Of a stretch of 64,000 bases of DNA, positions 32,173 through 44,400 are shown in pieces. Each line of letters opens with the position of its first letter. The stretch's first letter is position 1. The stretch comes from Neovahlkampfia damariscottae (lineage: Eukaryota; Heterolobosea; Selenaionea; Neovahlkampfiida; Neovahlkampfiidae). The position numbers and the translations under genes were made by a program. The notes below the pieces were generated by a model. The model did not search any database. It saw only the letters and a list, made by a program, of their open reading frames with translations, and was not told the origin of the DNA. The DNA is taken from positions 1 through 64,000 of the forward strand of contig JABLTG010000044.1 in assembly GCA_016618085.1 (NCBI GenBank), read 5' to 3'.

Positions 32173-33924
32173 ATGAAAAAGTTATTTACTTTTTTCCTTG
32201 TATTTTTTTTCATTTACTGTTCAAATGCTTTTCAAATGAGAAGAATCCCACGAACTCCAAGATTTAGTGGTTCAAATCCAAGTTTTTACAGAGGTCCTGT
32301 ACAAAGATTTGAAAATAGAAGAGATGACTTGGAACAATTAGATCCTTTGCCACAAAAACTACAAAAAGTTTCTGGAGAGCTCAAAAAAGATATTAGAAAA
32401 TCAAGACGACCAAGACCAATCTATCCACATGAAAAACCAACTGTAAAAGATGAAACATGTGAAGATAATGTAATTGTTAAATGGGCAAGAATCTATCTTA
32501 TTCTCTTCAGGGATACTTTTGGGTTTTTATCACCTCCAATGACTGGAAGAGCACTTTATATGATTACTGGAGCAATGTATGATGCAATGTCTGCTTATAA
32601 ACCAAACTTGAAATCTCATATTTGCAGAATTGAAAAAAAATCACCTGAAGAAAATACAGAAGCAAATGTTGTGATGGCAGCTTCTCAAGCAGCGATGACA
32701 GTGATTGAATCTATTTTTAGAAATCATAGAGACCAATTGAAAACTGCTTATGAACATATAGAGCTAATCAAATCAAAATACGGATCAAGTGGAGATGCAT
32801 CATCTGTTGGTGCTTATTGTGCAAAAGAAATGATTGAAAGTAGAAAAGATGATGGAAGTAATGAATTTGGAGATGAACCTTCAACTAGAAACAATGAAGT
32901 TTATTCAGATTACACAAATTATTATCCAGTAAATCCAAATCAAACAGTTCCATTGATGACTGATTGCAGAAAAGTTAACTCAAGAAATCATTGGACTCCT
33001 TTATTAGTTCCAACGATGAACGGTCCTCCAAAAGTTCAAATTGCACAATCACCTCATATGATGAGTGTTAAATCATTTGCTACAAGTTTAGATTTATTAA
33101 AAACAGTTAAACCACCACCACAATTAGGAACAAACACAGAAGATAGATTTCATCAAGATCTCAACCAAATTCTTGAAATTTATTCGTCTTTAAATGATCG
33201 TGAAAAAGTCATAGCTGAATATTGGGCAGATGGTCCATTTTCTGCTTTACCACCTGGTCATTGGCACGTTATTTCACTTTTCATGATTAACAAGAAATGT
33301 TTATCCATTGAAGATTCAATCAAACTTTTATTTTTACAATCATCAGCAGCTTTAGATTCAGGTATTTTGTGTTGGGCAACAAAAAGATATTATGATTTTG
33401 TGAGACCTGTCACTGCAATCCATTGTTCAAAATTTGAAAATCAAACTATCACTTCATACAAAGGACCATATCTTGGAACTGGATCAATTTTAGGAAAACA
33501 TTTTCAACCATATCAAAATCCATTCTTCATTTCACCAGGTTTTCAAGAATACTGTTCTGGACATTCTGCATTTTCAGCAGCATCAGCAGAAGTTTTAAAA
33601 CAATTTTTCAATTCTGATGAATATGGTGAAGAAATAGTAATCAAAAAAGGTGAATCATTATTTGAACCAAGAATAGAAAGAGGAGAACCTGGGTTCATTA
33701 ATGGATTGACAAATGTACCAAATAGAGGTTCTCATAGTGTTGGTTATACACCTGCTAAGGATATTAGATTATCATGGAAAACGTTTTCAGATGCTGCTGC
33801 TGAATCAGGAATGTCAAGATTATATGGAGGCATTCATTTTAAATCAGGTGATTTAAATTGTAGAAAATTAGGAAGAGATGTTGGAAAAGTTGTTTTCAGA
33901 AAATATCAATCTTTAATAAACTGA
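32173..33924 (+). CDS. Secreted vanadium-dependent haloperoxidase-like (PAP2 superfamily) protein
   Basis: Single exon of 583 residues from the ATG at 32173. A signal peptide (KKLFTFFLVFFFIYCSNAF) is followed by a basic Pro/Arg-rich propeptide-like stretch. The all-helical C-terminal half contains the vanadate/phosphate-binding motifs in order: KRYYDFVRP (K-x6-RP), YCSGHSAFS (SGH) and SRLYGGIHFKSGD (SR-x5-H). All the anionic-pocket residues (Lys, Arg, Ser-Gly-His, Arg, His) are present. Family members are haloperoxidases, which oxidise halide with H2O2, or acid phosphatases. Sequence cannot separate them here. A CCAAATCA near-match lies upstream instead of the usual box. Confidence 0.85.
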   Translation: MKKLFTFFLVFFFIYCSNAFQMRRIPRTPRFSGSNPSFYRGPVQRFENRRDDLEQLDPLPQKLQKVSGELKKDIRKSRRPRPIYPHEKPTVKDETCEDNVIVKWARIYLILFRDTFGFLSPPMTGRALYMITGAMYDAMSAYKPNLKSHICRIEKKSPEENTEANVVMAASQAAMTVIESIFRNHRDQLKTAYEHIELIKSKYGSSGDASSVGAYCAKEMIESRKDDGSNEFGDEPSTRNNEVYSDYTNYYPVNPNQTVPLMTDCRKVNSRNHWTPLLVPTMNGPPKVQIAQSPHMMSVKSFATSLDLLKTVKPPPQLGTNTEDRFHQDLNQILEIYSSLNDREKVIAEYWADGPFSALPPGHWHVISLFMINKKCLSIEDSIKLLFLQSSAALDSGILCWATKRYYDFVRPVTAIHCSKFENQTITSYKGPYLGTGSILGKHFQPYQNPFFISPGFQEYCSGHSAFSAASAEVLKQFFNSDEYGEEIVIKKGESLFEPRIERGEPGFINGLTNVPNRGSHSVGYTPAKDIRLSWKTFSDAAAESGMSRLYGGIHFKSGDLNCRKLGRDVGKVVFRKYQSLIN

Positions 33925-33968
33925 ACTTTTTTGAAATTTCTGATCGATTTGTTTACAATTTTAGTTTT

Positions 33969-35655
33969 TCAAAACTTTATTTCTTTAATCAAAAATGTGA
34001 TTAAAAACATTGAAAAGTTCAAAATTGAGCATAAATAGAAAACAAAATGAAAATCAAAAGGAAAACTAGTTACACCTGAAATTGAAAAAGCAAACAAAGC
34101 AGAACCCAAAGCAGGTCCAGTTGCTCTTCCAAGTGCAATCGAAGATTGTCCTATTCCATTCAATAATCCTAACTCTTCCGAAGGTACTGAATTAGTAACC
34201 AATAAAGTTGAAGCAGTAAAACAAATAAAAATGGTAATCCTCTGAAAAAGATACAGTGGAATGATACTAATCCACATCAGATATGTTTCGATTTTTGCCA
34301 GTCTTCCAATTTCAATTAACATTAATAATGGCAAAATTGATGATAAAGAAAATGTTCTCAATGTTGATTTACTTCCGAAATTATTAATCAACCAAGGAGT
34401 GAAAAAAATTTGGTTGAATACACCTATGAGTCCAATGACCCCTTGAATGATCCCTATTTGATATGGTACTAAACTCAAACCATTAAGACTAATTGGAGTC
34501 CATGCCCATATCGGAAACACTTCTTGAAACATAATATCTGAAAAACCTAAAATAGCGTATAATAACACTGTAATAAGTGGTCCTCTTGATTTTAAGATGT
34601 GTGAATTTAGTATTGAACGTTTTGGTTTTTCTTCAATTGACTCTGATTTAGTCTGTTCTGATATGATAATTTTTGAATAATCATCATCCACTTCTTCAGA
34701 CGATTTTGAATCCTCTATGATTTCCATGTTATCATTTGTGTTATTAGTAACATCTTGTAATGATACCATTTGGTTTAAATCAATCCTTTTGTCTCTTTGG
34801 TCCATTTCTTGGTGAATAATGTTTTGTTCATTTTCAACAATTTCTTTGATATTTTCTCCATTTTCCACTGGTATACTATTCAATTCTTCTTGTACTTCTT
34901 CTTTTTGGTTTTTTTCTTTTGATTTATTCTTTCCTTTTGTTTCTTCTAAAAAAAAAATTCCTAAAATGAAACTGAGCATTGCCAACATTGAAATAATTAA
35001 ATTTGGCAATATGTATGGAAATCTGTTAAAAAACCAATTATCAAATAAAAATGGAATCTTATTTGCAGGTCTTGAAGTGAAACCACCAATTAATGGACCA
35101 ACTAAAAAAATAAAAAAATTATTTTTTTTTACCAACACCTGCTAATGCAAAAGTCATTCCAGAGAGAGCAAAAGCTCTTGCTATATTAGTTTCATCACAT
35201 ATTTCTTTCATGTATGTTTTAGTTACTCCAATATTTCCATTCAAAACACCAAATAAACTTCGTGTTAATAACGCCAACCAAAACCATCTCGAAAAACCAA
35301 ATAATAAACAAGAAATAGAAGTTCCAATTGATCCTATTAATAAAATAGGTCTTCTTCCATATTTATCAGATAAATAACCCCACAATGGCCTGTTGTTTTT
35401 TATTTTTTTTTTGTTGTTTTACGCTGTGAATAATTGTGTTAAATAATAACTTGAGCCAATGAAACCAGAATAATAACCAACTAATTTTGCATCTCTTTTT
35501 TCATCAAAACCGAGTAAATCCACTGTTAGTTGACTTAAATAAGGAAAAATTCCAACTCCTGCTAACAAATCACAAACCTGTATTGTGAATAGAACTAATA
35601 ACTTTTTTGCTGGTAATGGTGTTGATTGTTTGGTCCTTGAGCCTTGTGAAGACAT
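33969..35655 (-). CDS. Major facilitator superfamily transporter
   Basis: Three exons, complement(33969..35101, 35133..35389, 35423..35655), give 540 residues; introns are 31 and 33 nt. The N half has TM1 (LLVLFTIQVCDLLAGVGIFP), a YYSGFIGSSYYLTQLF helix and the MFS loop-2/3 signature GYLSDKYGRRPILLIG. RSLFGVLNGNIGVTKTY and the antiporter-like helix ending AGVGPLIGG follow. A long charged cytoplasmic loop (~230-330) separates the second six-TM half. It most resembles drug:H+ or zinc-induced-facilitator type MFS transporters; the substrate is unknown. It lies between a secreted oxidase-like gene and a secreted hydrolase. Confidence 0.87.
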
Positions 35656-35689
35656 CACTTGGAAAACCGCAATTTCTTCAAATGGTGGC

Positions 35690-35696
35690 TGATTGG
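35690..35696 (-). promoter_or_regulatory. CCAATCA box of the MFS gene
   Basis: TGATTGG 34 nt upstream of the MFS start. The rest of the 322-bp spacer to 35977 has a further CCAATCG near 35732 but no gene. Confidence 0.4.
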
Positions 35697-35977
35697 TCAA
35701 TACCTTCCAGTTTTTATTGCACACACTCAGACCAATCGTCCACTGTCATTTGTTTTGGTGGAAAATCAACAGCACTACAGAAAACACTTTCAAAAACCTT
35801 ATTTAAGTTTAAAATCGAGTTGAAGAACTAATAGAAAACTACAAGTCTATTTGAAAAGATTTTGTTACAGATTTGAAAAAAAAGTAACATTGATAGTAGA
35901 CCTTTCAATAGATGAATTCATTGAAACTGACAAGATAAATGTTCATTCAAAAATTGAACTTGAAAAACAAAGTTGAT

Positions 35978-37457
35978 TTAATTTGAACAAATTGGCTTTC
36001 CAGGTAATTTTCTCCATAAAAGATTTCGTGCTCTTGGAATATCAATGAAAATCATTCCAGTTATTTTGTTATCTTTGACAAAAAATCTACCTTTTGATCC
36101 AACATTTCCAATTTTAAATTCATGATTTCTTCCAGTCAAAATCAACGGAATTTCAGCAACATTTTTAAGATTAATATGGATCATATTGTCTTTGATATAA
36201 AGTTTTTGAACTGCTTCTGTTTCAGGTTGAAGATAGTATCCAGTGTATTTGTCTAAATCCTTCAATGAATACTTGGAATATGGGAGAGAAGTGAGTCCTT
36301 TTTGGAATATCAAATCATCAACCAAATTGATTTTTTGATTCATTTTGATATTATCTTTAGCATATATTTCAGCTACTTGAAATGATTTTGTGTATACTTC
36401 AGGATCGGCAATGTTTGCAGTGACAAAAATTGTCATTTTTTTTTCTGGAAATCTAATGAAGAATGAAGCAAATCCAGGAAATCCACCATCTTCAAAATAG
36501 TATTAATTGATATAAGAACCTACTATGACTTATAGATTTTAAACCCCAAATTTTTTGTATTGTTAATCCCCAAGCGTAAGAATGAGAAGTTCCATTGTTA
36601 AATTTACCTGGTGTTGTAACTAAATCGATTAATCTTTGACCTCCAGGTAATTTATTGTTATAGAAATTGTTGTCGTATTTCAATAGATCTTCATGGTCCA
36701 TAATTATTCCACCAGCAGCTCCTGCATTTTCAGAAATCAAAGGTGCATAAATCATTTCCTTTTCTGGGCCAATATCATAACCATACGCGCCATTTTTAAT
36801 CACATCACCAAAAGATGTTTGTACAAAAGTATTTTTCATACCCAAAGGTTCAAAAATTCTTTTCTTCATGAAATCGGAGAATGACATTCTTGATACTTTT
36901 TCAATCACATATTCCAAAAGTGTATATCCACTATTTGTGTATTCCCAAGACTCTCCAGTTTTAAAAATAAGATCTCTTTGTTTCTTTATCAAATCATATG
37001 CATGTTCACGGTTAAATCCATATAATCCTCCTTCTCCTCTAATGGTAGCCAATAACAAGTAATCACGAAGACCTGAGGTATGTTGCATCAAATTTAACAA
37101 TGTCATATTAGAAAATCTGAATTCAGGAAGATATTGTTTAATCGGTTTTGTTACATCAAGTTTTCCTTCTATTTGTAAAAGTGCAATGGCGAGACATGAA
37201 AATTGTTTTGAAATTGAAGCAATAAAATACCTTGTTTTCTTTGTGTTCTTGATTTCATTACGTACATCAGACAATCCAAAAGAATTTTGATAAATAAATT
37301 TTCCATTTTGGATGACACTGACAGTAGCACCAGCTGAACCTTTTTTGTTGTACTTTTCGAATAGTTTATTCACTCTTTCAGGTCTATCATCAGCATTTAC
37401 TAAAGAACCAAATACCAAGAAAATAAGAAAAAAATTGATAAGTTGTGACTTCATCAT
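35978..37457 (-). CDS. Secreted beta-lactamase-like serine hydrolase (class C / LACTB-like)
   Basis: Two exons, complement(35978..36489, 36524..37457), give 481 residues. A signal peptide (INFFLIFLVFGSLVNA) leads into the penicillin-binding-protein fold. SISK (S-x-x-K nucleophile) lies in FIASISKQFSCLA, YTNSGY holds the Y-x-N motif, and the splice creates HNGGFPGF, the H-x-G motif. All three catalytic motifs are present. The C-terminal ~150 residues form a lipocalin-like tail domain seen in many such hydrolases. Family members include esterases, D-aminopeptidases, LACTB and transesterases, so a true beta-lactamase is unlikely. Confidence 0.88.
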
Positions 37458-37485
37458 CCACTTGAAGTATCAAAAATAATTTTAT

Positions 37486-37490
37486 CCAAT
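37486..37490 (-). promoter_or_regulatory. CCAAT box of the hydrolase gene
   Basis: CCAAT on the plus strand, 28 nt from the start codon at 37457. Confidence 0.35.
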
Positions 37491-37509
37491 GAAAAAGGTT
37501 CTAAAACTT

Positions 37510-40500
37510 TTATTTTGAATGTTTGGAAAGAATTGCATCAAGTTTTTCAGGACTTAATTTTGACCAAGATTTCAATAATTCTTTGGTTTCACCATTTTTC
37601 AATAATTCACCAATTATATCTGATTCAGTTTGCGGAGATCATATAGTTGATATTTCATTGAAACACTGTTAATAAATATTCTGAAGTTTGATCTTCAAGT
37701 GATGAAAATAATTTTTCAGCTTCTTTAAATTCAGCTAAGACAATTAATCCTAATTTTGTTGCTTGATCTAATACCTCTTCAAGATCATTCACAATTTTCA
37801 AATTATCTGATTCTTCGATCGAATTATAACAAATTTCCATCAATTTGTAGCGTTGTTCAAGTATATCTTTTCCAAGACTAGCGTATACTTTATATTCTTC
37901 CAAGTACTTTTTAACTCTTTCTAAATGATTTGGATCTTTTTTAGCTTTGTAAAGTTTTATTAAAGTCAAAGTATGATAGAGTTTCATTTCATAAAAATCT
38001 GTCATTCCCATTTCATCATCAATGAATTTTTCTGAGATTTCAAAATATTTCAAAGCTTCTTCAAACTCTCCCTTGTGATATTCAAGTATAGACTCCATTG
38101 TTGGAATCAAAGTTTCGAGACATTTTGTTTCTCTAGCATTTGGAAGTGAAAATTTTGGATTGCATGTGGAGACGCCTGTTAAATCTGAAACGAAATTGAT
38201 TAAAATTTCTAAAATATCAGCATTGAAGAGACTTCCAATTTGAAGTAACCAATTTTGACGTTTTTTTAATTTTGGAATCAAATTGACGTAGTTGTCTCCA
38301 TTGAGAGCTAAACAAACACTCAATTGTGTCATAGCATAAGATTCAAAGAGGAAATTACCGGTTGATATTCCATTTTTCATAGCAGCTTCGAAATGATATC
38401 TTTTTTGTTGGATATTTCCACCAGAAGCATTTCCAGTTAAAGAAGAAATTGTGCAGTTACTACGTTGTACTTTGGATTCTTGTCTTTAGCAAAAAGTTTT
38501 TCCGCTGCTGCGATCAATTGAAAACTATCTTTTTCTTTGAAGAAACTTGAAAATGTGAATCCTGCAAGTGCAAGACCTAAAACAGCATCATGTGTCAAAC
38601 CAACAGATAAATACAAATATAAAGCAACTAAGCCATTCACTAAAACCATCATTGGATTTGCATTTGTAGCCAAATAAAGGATATCAAAAGCCGATAACAT
38701 TGTACTCATTAAACTGATGAGTTCTTCATCAGTACATGATTTCAATGATAAAATATTCTCCAATCCTCCAATTTTAGTAATTTCTTGATCAATTTTTTTT
38801 TGAGATCCAGAACCCAATTTAAAGTTCCCATAACATCTTCAAATGGTATATCTTTAGTCACCTCAAACATTTTTAAAGTATCAATGAAAATTCTGTATCC
38901 TTTATCATATTGTCCTGAAAGAGATGCCATTGTCATATAATTTGCATTGATTTTTAATTTGTCAAATCTTCCATTTGCTTTTTCCAATAAAATTTCGTAT
39001 TGTTCTCCTGATTCTTTCAATAAAGAGTTTGAAAAACAGGTATTTGCATGAACTGAGTATGTTTCAAAAGCAGTTTTATAATCAATTTCCCAAGGATTTT
39101 CAGGTAAAAGACTGATAGCTATTTTTGAAAAATCTAAAGCAGCAGCAAAGGCACAGTTGTCTAAAGATTTCTTTGCAGCAACTAAATTCATTTCTAAAAT
39201 TTCAATTTGATTGGTGAAAAGTGATTTGGTGATATTCAAATGATTGACAATTTTGAAGATATTTTGTTCAACTGAATCTTCTGCTTTGAATTTCTCTAAT
39301 AATGCATTGGCAATAACAAAATGATTTTGAATATTCTCTTTTTGATCATATAATTCATAAGCAGCTTATTGTAATCTATCATGATAAAATTGATATTCAT
39401 TTGAGTTGATTTGATGAATTCAACCATCTTTAACAGGTTCAATAAGTTCTTCTTCAACTTTTGTTTCTTCATCCCAAATTAATTTCAATTCATCAATACC
39501 GAATGAGTATCCAATACAAGATGCTCTGTTTAATAATTTTTGCATTGTTTTTGGTTCTTTTTTTTTAATTCTTAACCATGAAATCAACAACATTTGAACT
39601 GAAATTCTTCTTTTCTACTTTTTGAACATCCCAATTCCAAACTCCATCTTTAAAGTAGACTAGTTCTTCTTGGTACAATGCATTAATGAATTCTCTTGAA
39701 AAAAATGGATTCCCAAGGGTCTTTTTATGAATTAATTCTGATAATTTTAAAGTTTTTTCTTCTGTTGAGATTAATGTATGAGCTACCATTTCGTTTAAAT
39801 CTTTCAATTTCAAAGGTTGAAGTTTGATTTCGGATATTGAATCATATTCATGAATAATCGATTTGAGACCATGTGATTCATCAACATCATCATCTCTATA
39901 AGCTCCAATGATGAAAATATCATTTTGATTTGCTTTCAAAAGTTTTTCTAAAAATTGAAGTGATGCAGTGTCTGCCCATTGTAAATCATCAATAACCAAA
40001 ATTAAAGTACGCTCACTCATGAAACATTTGAAAAATGTATTTAGAGCTTTAAATAATCTGTCTTCTGTTTCTTTGATGCTTTGTAATTGAACAGGAGCTT
40101 CTTGTTTTCCAATTAATAATTCAACTTCTGGAACAACTGAACAAATGACATCACTTAATTCATCTTCTAATTGAATTGATAGTAATCAAATCTTCCATAA
40201 GCCATGAATAATTTGAGTTCTTGATCTCTCATTAACTCTTCAACTAATTTTGATTTTCCAAGACCAGAAACACCTGAAACAAGACATTCTACCTGTTGTA
40301 AAATCAACAATATCATCTTTCAACAATTGTAATTCTTCATCTCTTCCATAAAGTTTATTTGGAATTTGAAATTCTTGAATATCATTTTCACCAACTGTGA
40401 AATCTTCTGGAATTGAATCTAAATTTTCTTGAATAAATTCTAAATCATTAAGGACTCTTTGAGTTGATTTATATCTTTCTGATGGATTTTTTGCGCACAT

Positions 40501-41030
40501 TTTTTGAATAACATGATTTAAAATAGCTGGAACATTTTTAATTTCAGGAATATTTTTCGTATTGTGAGCAATATAAACTTCTAAAATCAACATTTTTGAA
40601 ATTCTTCCTGTTTGTTCAAGACTCATGTAATTAAAAGTACCAGTAGGTGCATTACAACTAATTGAAGGTGATTTTCTTGAAACCATGACACTAATACCGA
40701 AATCAATCAATTTGACAGTTTCTTCATCTGAACTAACAACAAAGTTGGCTAATTTAACATCTCTGTGAAGAATTTGTTTTGAGTGAGCATAATTAAGTGA
40801 TTTTATCATTTGAACAGCAAATTTTTAAGAATTCTTTTGTTTCTAACTTTTGTTTTTTGCTGAGGTACATTTGAAGTCCTTGTCCGTCTTCTTTTTCAAC
40901 TAACAAAATGGCTCCATTTTTTTGTTCTACCATTTCTATCATGTTGACAAAATGTTTTGGGTAACTAATTTGAAGCATTCTTGCGAACTGAAAGTCTTTT
41001 TTTAAAGCTTCAACAGATTACCTTTTTAAT
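37510..41030 (-). pseudogene. Broken paralogue of the kinase-ATPase-helical-repeat gene
   Basis: Homologous along most of its length to the intact gene at 41418-45351. The N-terminal ~40 residues are missing, and the first homologous segment is EALKKDFQFARML. The kinase piece keeps ILHRDVKLANF and LIDFG but lacks ~30 residues between MSLEQTGRI and the next helix. The Walker B region LILVIDDLQWADTAS is present. Lesions include an in-frame TGA at 39420-39422 where the paralogue has TGG, an in-frame TAA at 39366-39368 where it has CAA, and frame shifts near 38785, 38445, 39553, 40180 and 40800, several in A runs. The 3' end differs from the paralogue, ending in a SWSKLSPEKLDAILSKHSK helix before TAA at 37510. 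It is a clear pseudogene. Confidence 0.88.
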
Positions 41031-41417
41031 AATCTATTTGACATTTGGACTAGAGGAAATCTGTTTATGGTCTGAATAAAACCCAAATTTAGGTAACCAA
41101 TATTTCACTGCCAATTTCTCTTGAAAGACAGTGAATTGTTGATTATGAAAAAAAAAAAATCCCCAAAGACAGGATTGTCAATTTAAAGGTGGAAAATTGC
41201 CCAAATGGTGGTTTTTTCTTTCCTAATTTGCTATCATAAAAATGACAATTTCTATATCTAAATCTAAAGATCGTTCATTTTTGGAAGTACAGAAAGAAGG
41301 GTTTAGAGTTTTTTTTTTGCTTTTTATTATTGTTGTGACGATTTACTTCCTTCCAGTTTGCAGAAATAGAAATGATTGGTGGAATTGTTCAATGAATTCT
41401 TTTAGACAAAACCCGTC
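41031..41417. other. Head-to-head spacer between the paralogues
   Basis: 387 bp between the pseudogene 5' end and the intact gene. It contains an ATTGG box and a hydrophobic 64-codon frame (41242-41436) that overlaps the next gene out of phase and is probably chance. Confidence 0.4.
41373..41379 (+). promoter_or_regulatory. ATTGG box of the kinase-ATPase gene
   Basis: TGATTGG 38 nt before the ATG at 41418. Confidence 0.4.
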
Positions 41418-44400
41418 ATGCCTCACAGAAAACTGAAAAACAAAGAAGAAAATTATACAACAGGTGAATTAATATTCAAATCACCACAAGGAGATCTAAA
41501 CAGAGCTTATAACAACGAAACCAAAGAAGAATTTTTAATTAAAAAATCCAACGAAGAATTCCCTTCATTTTCGTTGATGGAAACTTTTAAAAAGGATTAT
41601 CAGTTTGCCAAAATGTTATATCAAAGCTATCCTGAACATTTCATGAATGTTATTGAAATGTTGGAGCAAAAAAATGGAGGAGTTGTTTTAGTGGCAAAAG
41701 AGGACGGAGAAGGTTTACAAGTTTTTCTTGAAAAAAAAAAACATTTAGACACCCAAGAATTTTTAAAAATAGGAATAGAAATGACTAAAGCATTACATTT
41801 TGCACATTCAAAACAAATTGTTCATCGAAATGTTAAATTAGCAAATTTTGTTATAAGTTCAAAAAGTGATTCTGTTAAATTAATTGATTTTGGTTTAAGT
41901 GTTATGGTATCAAGGAAATCACCTTCAGTTTTATGTACTACACCAACAGGAAGTTTTCATTATATGAGTCCTGAACAAACTGGAAAAATGTCAAACAATG
42001 TAGATGTTAGAAGTGATATTTACTCTTTGGCTATTTCATTTTATGAACTTTTAACAGGTGAATTACCTTTTGAAGGTGATGTTCTTGCTTTGGTTCATGC
42101 TCAAATTACAAAAAAAATTCCAATCGTCAAAAATGTACCAAAGGTGTTAAATGATTTGCTGCAAAAAATGTGTGCAAAAAATCCAACAGAAAGATATAAT
42201 TCTACATTAGGAGTACTTAATGATTTAGAATACATTCAAAAACACTTGAATTCAATTCCAGATGATTTTAAAATCGGTCAAAACGATACACGAGAATTTC
42301 AAATTCCAAATAAACTTTATGGAAGAGAAAAAGAGTTAAAATGGTTGAAAGTAGAAATTATGGGTGCACATAAGAGCCATATGTGTTTGGTATCTGGCTT
42401 TGCCGGAATGGGAAAAACCAAATTAGTAGCAGAATTAATGAAAGACCAAGAACTTAATTTAATGATGAGTTACGGAAAATTTGATCAATTCAACAAATTA
42501 ACACCATACTCAGCTTTCATCAGGTATTCAAAAAAAAATGAAATTTTAATTCAATTTTTCTGATAGTGCAATGAGAAGATTAGTTTCAAAAGTTATTTCA
42601 GATACAGAAGAAAATAAACAGAAAATATGTCACACTCTTAAACAGAATCTTAAAAAAGAACTTGGTGGTGTTTTCTTTTCTGTTCTCCCAGAAGTTGAAC
42701 ATTTGATAGGAAAACAAGAAATTCCGAAACCTTTGGCATCCATTCAAGATACTCAAGAAAGACTTTTTGAAAGTTTCATCAATTTTTTAAAAGCATTTGC
42801 ACATCAGAACAAATTAGTTCTGGTGTTGGATGATTTACAATGGGCAGATGCTGCTTCTTTTGATTTTTTAGAAAAATTATTAAAGATGAAAAAAGAAAAT
42901 ATTTTTATCATTGGAGCTTATAGAGATAATGAAGTTGATGATAATCATCCACTTTCTACAGTCATCCAACAACATGATATCATTTCAATTCTTGAACTTC
43001 AACCTTTGAAAATTGAACATTTGAATGAAATGGTATCAAATACATTTCTCAAAGACCCAGAGTCTACAAAGGAATTAAGTGAATTAATTTACAAAAAAAC
43101 ACTTGGAAATCCATTTTTCTCAAGAGAATTTATCAATGTTCTATATCAAGATAAACTCGTTTCCTATGAAAATGGTTCTTGGGAATGGGATGTAAAAAAA
43201 GTTGAAAAGATGAATTTTAGCTCAAATGTAATTGATTTCATGATTGTAAATTTAAAAAAGCAACCAAAAACAATACAAAAATTATTGAATAGAGCAGCTT
43301 GTATTGGAAATACTTTCAAGCTTGATGAATTAGAATTAATCTGGAAAGAAGAAGAAACAGATTTAGAAATGGAATTAATGAATCCATTGAAAGAAGGTTG
43401 GATAGAACAATTAAACTCAAATGAATATAAATTCTATCATGATAGATTACAACAAGCTGCTTATGAACTGTACAAAAATGAAGAAGCAAAAGAAATACAT
43501 TTAGTAATTGGAAATGCTTTATTAGAAGAATTTACAACAAATAATACTGTTGAAAATCATATTTTTGAAATAATCAATCATCTGAACAAAGCAAAATCTA
43601 TTTTTCCAAAACCTAAAGAATTATTGAAATTGAATTTATTGGCAGCAAGAAAATCAATTCAAAATAGTGCCTTTTCTTCCAGTTTAGATTTTTCTTTGAT
43701 AGCGTTGGACATGCTACCACCAAATGCTTGGGAAACTGATTATGATTTGGCATTTGAAACTCATTCAGCTCATGCTAATTCATTTTATGTCAATGCAATG
43801 TTAAAGGAATCAGAAGAAGAATACAATATTCTTTTGGAAAAAGCAGCTGGAAGATATGATAAATTAAAAGTCTATGCAAATTTTATGAACATGGCAGCAC
43901 TATCAAATCAATTCAACAAAGCTTATGATCTTTTCATTACTGCATTGAAAATGTTCGAATTAACAAAAGACATTCCTTATCTAGATGAGAAGAAACTAAT
44001 GATTTGGACATTAGATCTAAAAAAGAAAATTGATGAAGAAGTAAAGAAAATTGGAGGAATGAGAAATATCTTGAATTTGAATACAATGTCCAAAGATTTT
44101 GCTTTATTAATGAAAATTATGTTTGAATCACTTGATATTGTTTACATTGCTTCAAATGCACTTTCATTGATGTATGTTGTTAATTCAATGGTAGGTCTAT
44201 TTATAAATATCACACGTGGTTTGTCAGATAATTCTTCTGCTTCATTGGCTGCTGCTGGATTTTGTTATTCATTTTTTTTCAAAGACAAAGCTGGATATGA
44301 ATTAACTTTAGTAGCTGAACAATTATTATCATCAAAGAAGAATGATGAAAATGATAATTTTGTGACCACACAATTTCATCTTGGTATTGGAAATATGACA

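Noticed and set aside
37510-37660. Separate small gene at the 3' end of the pseudogene
   Set aside because: It reads in frame as a natural C-terminal helix of the pseudogene and has no start or promoter box of its own.
41242-41436. Hydrophobic 64-residue frame before the kinase-ATPase gene
   Set aside because: It overlaps the true start out of phase, runs through the promoter box and has no recognisable content.
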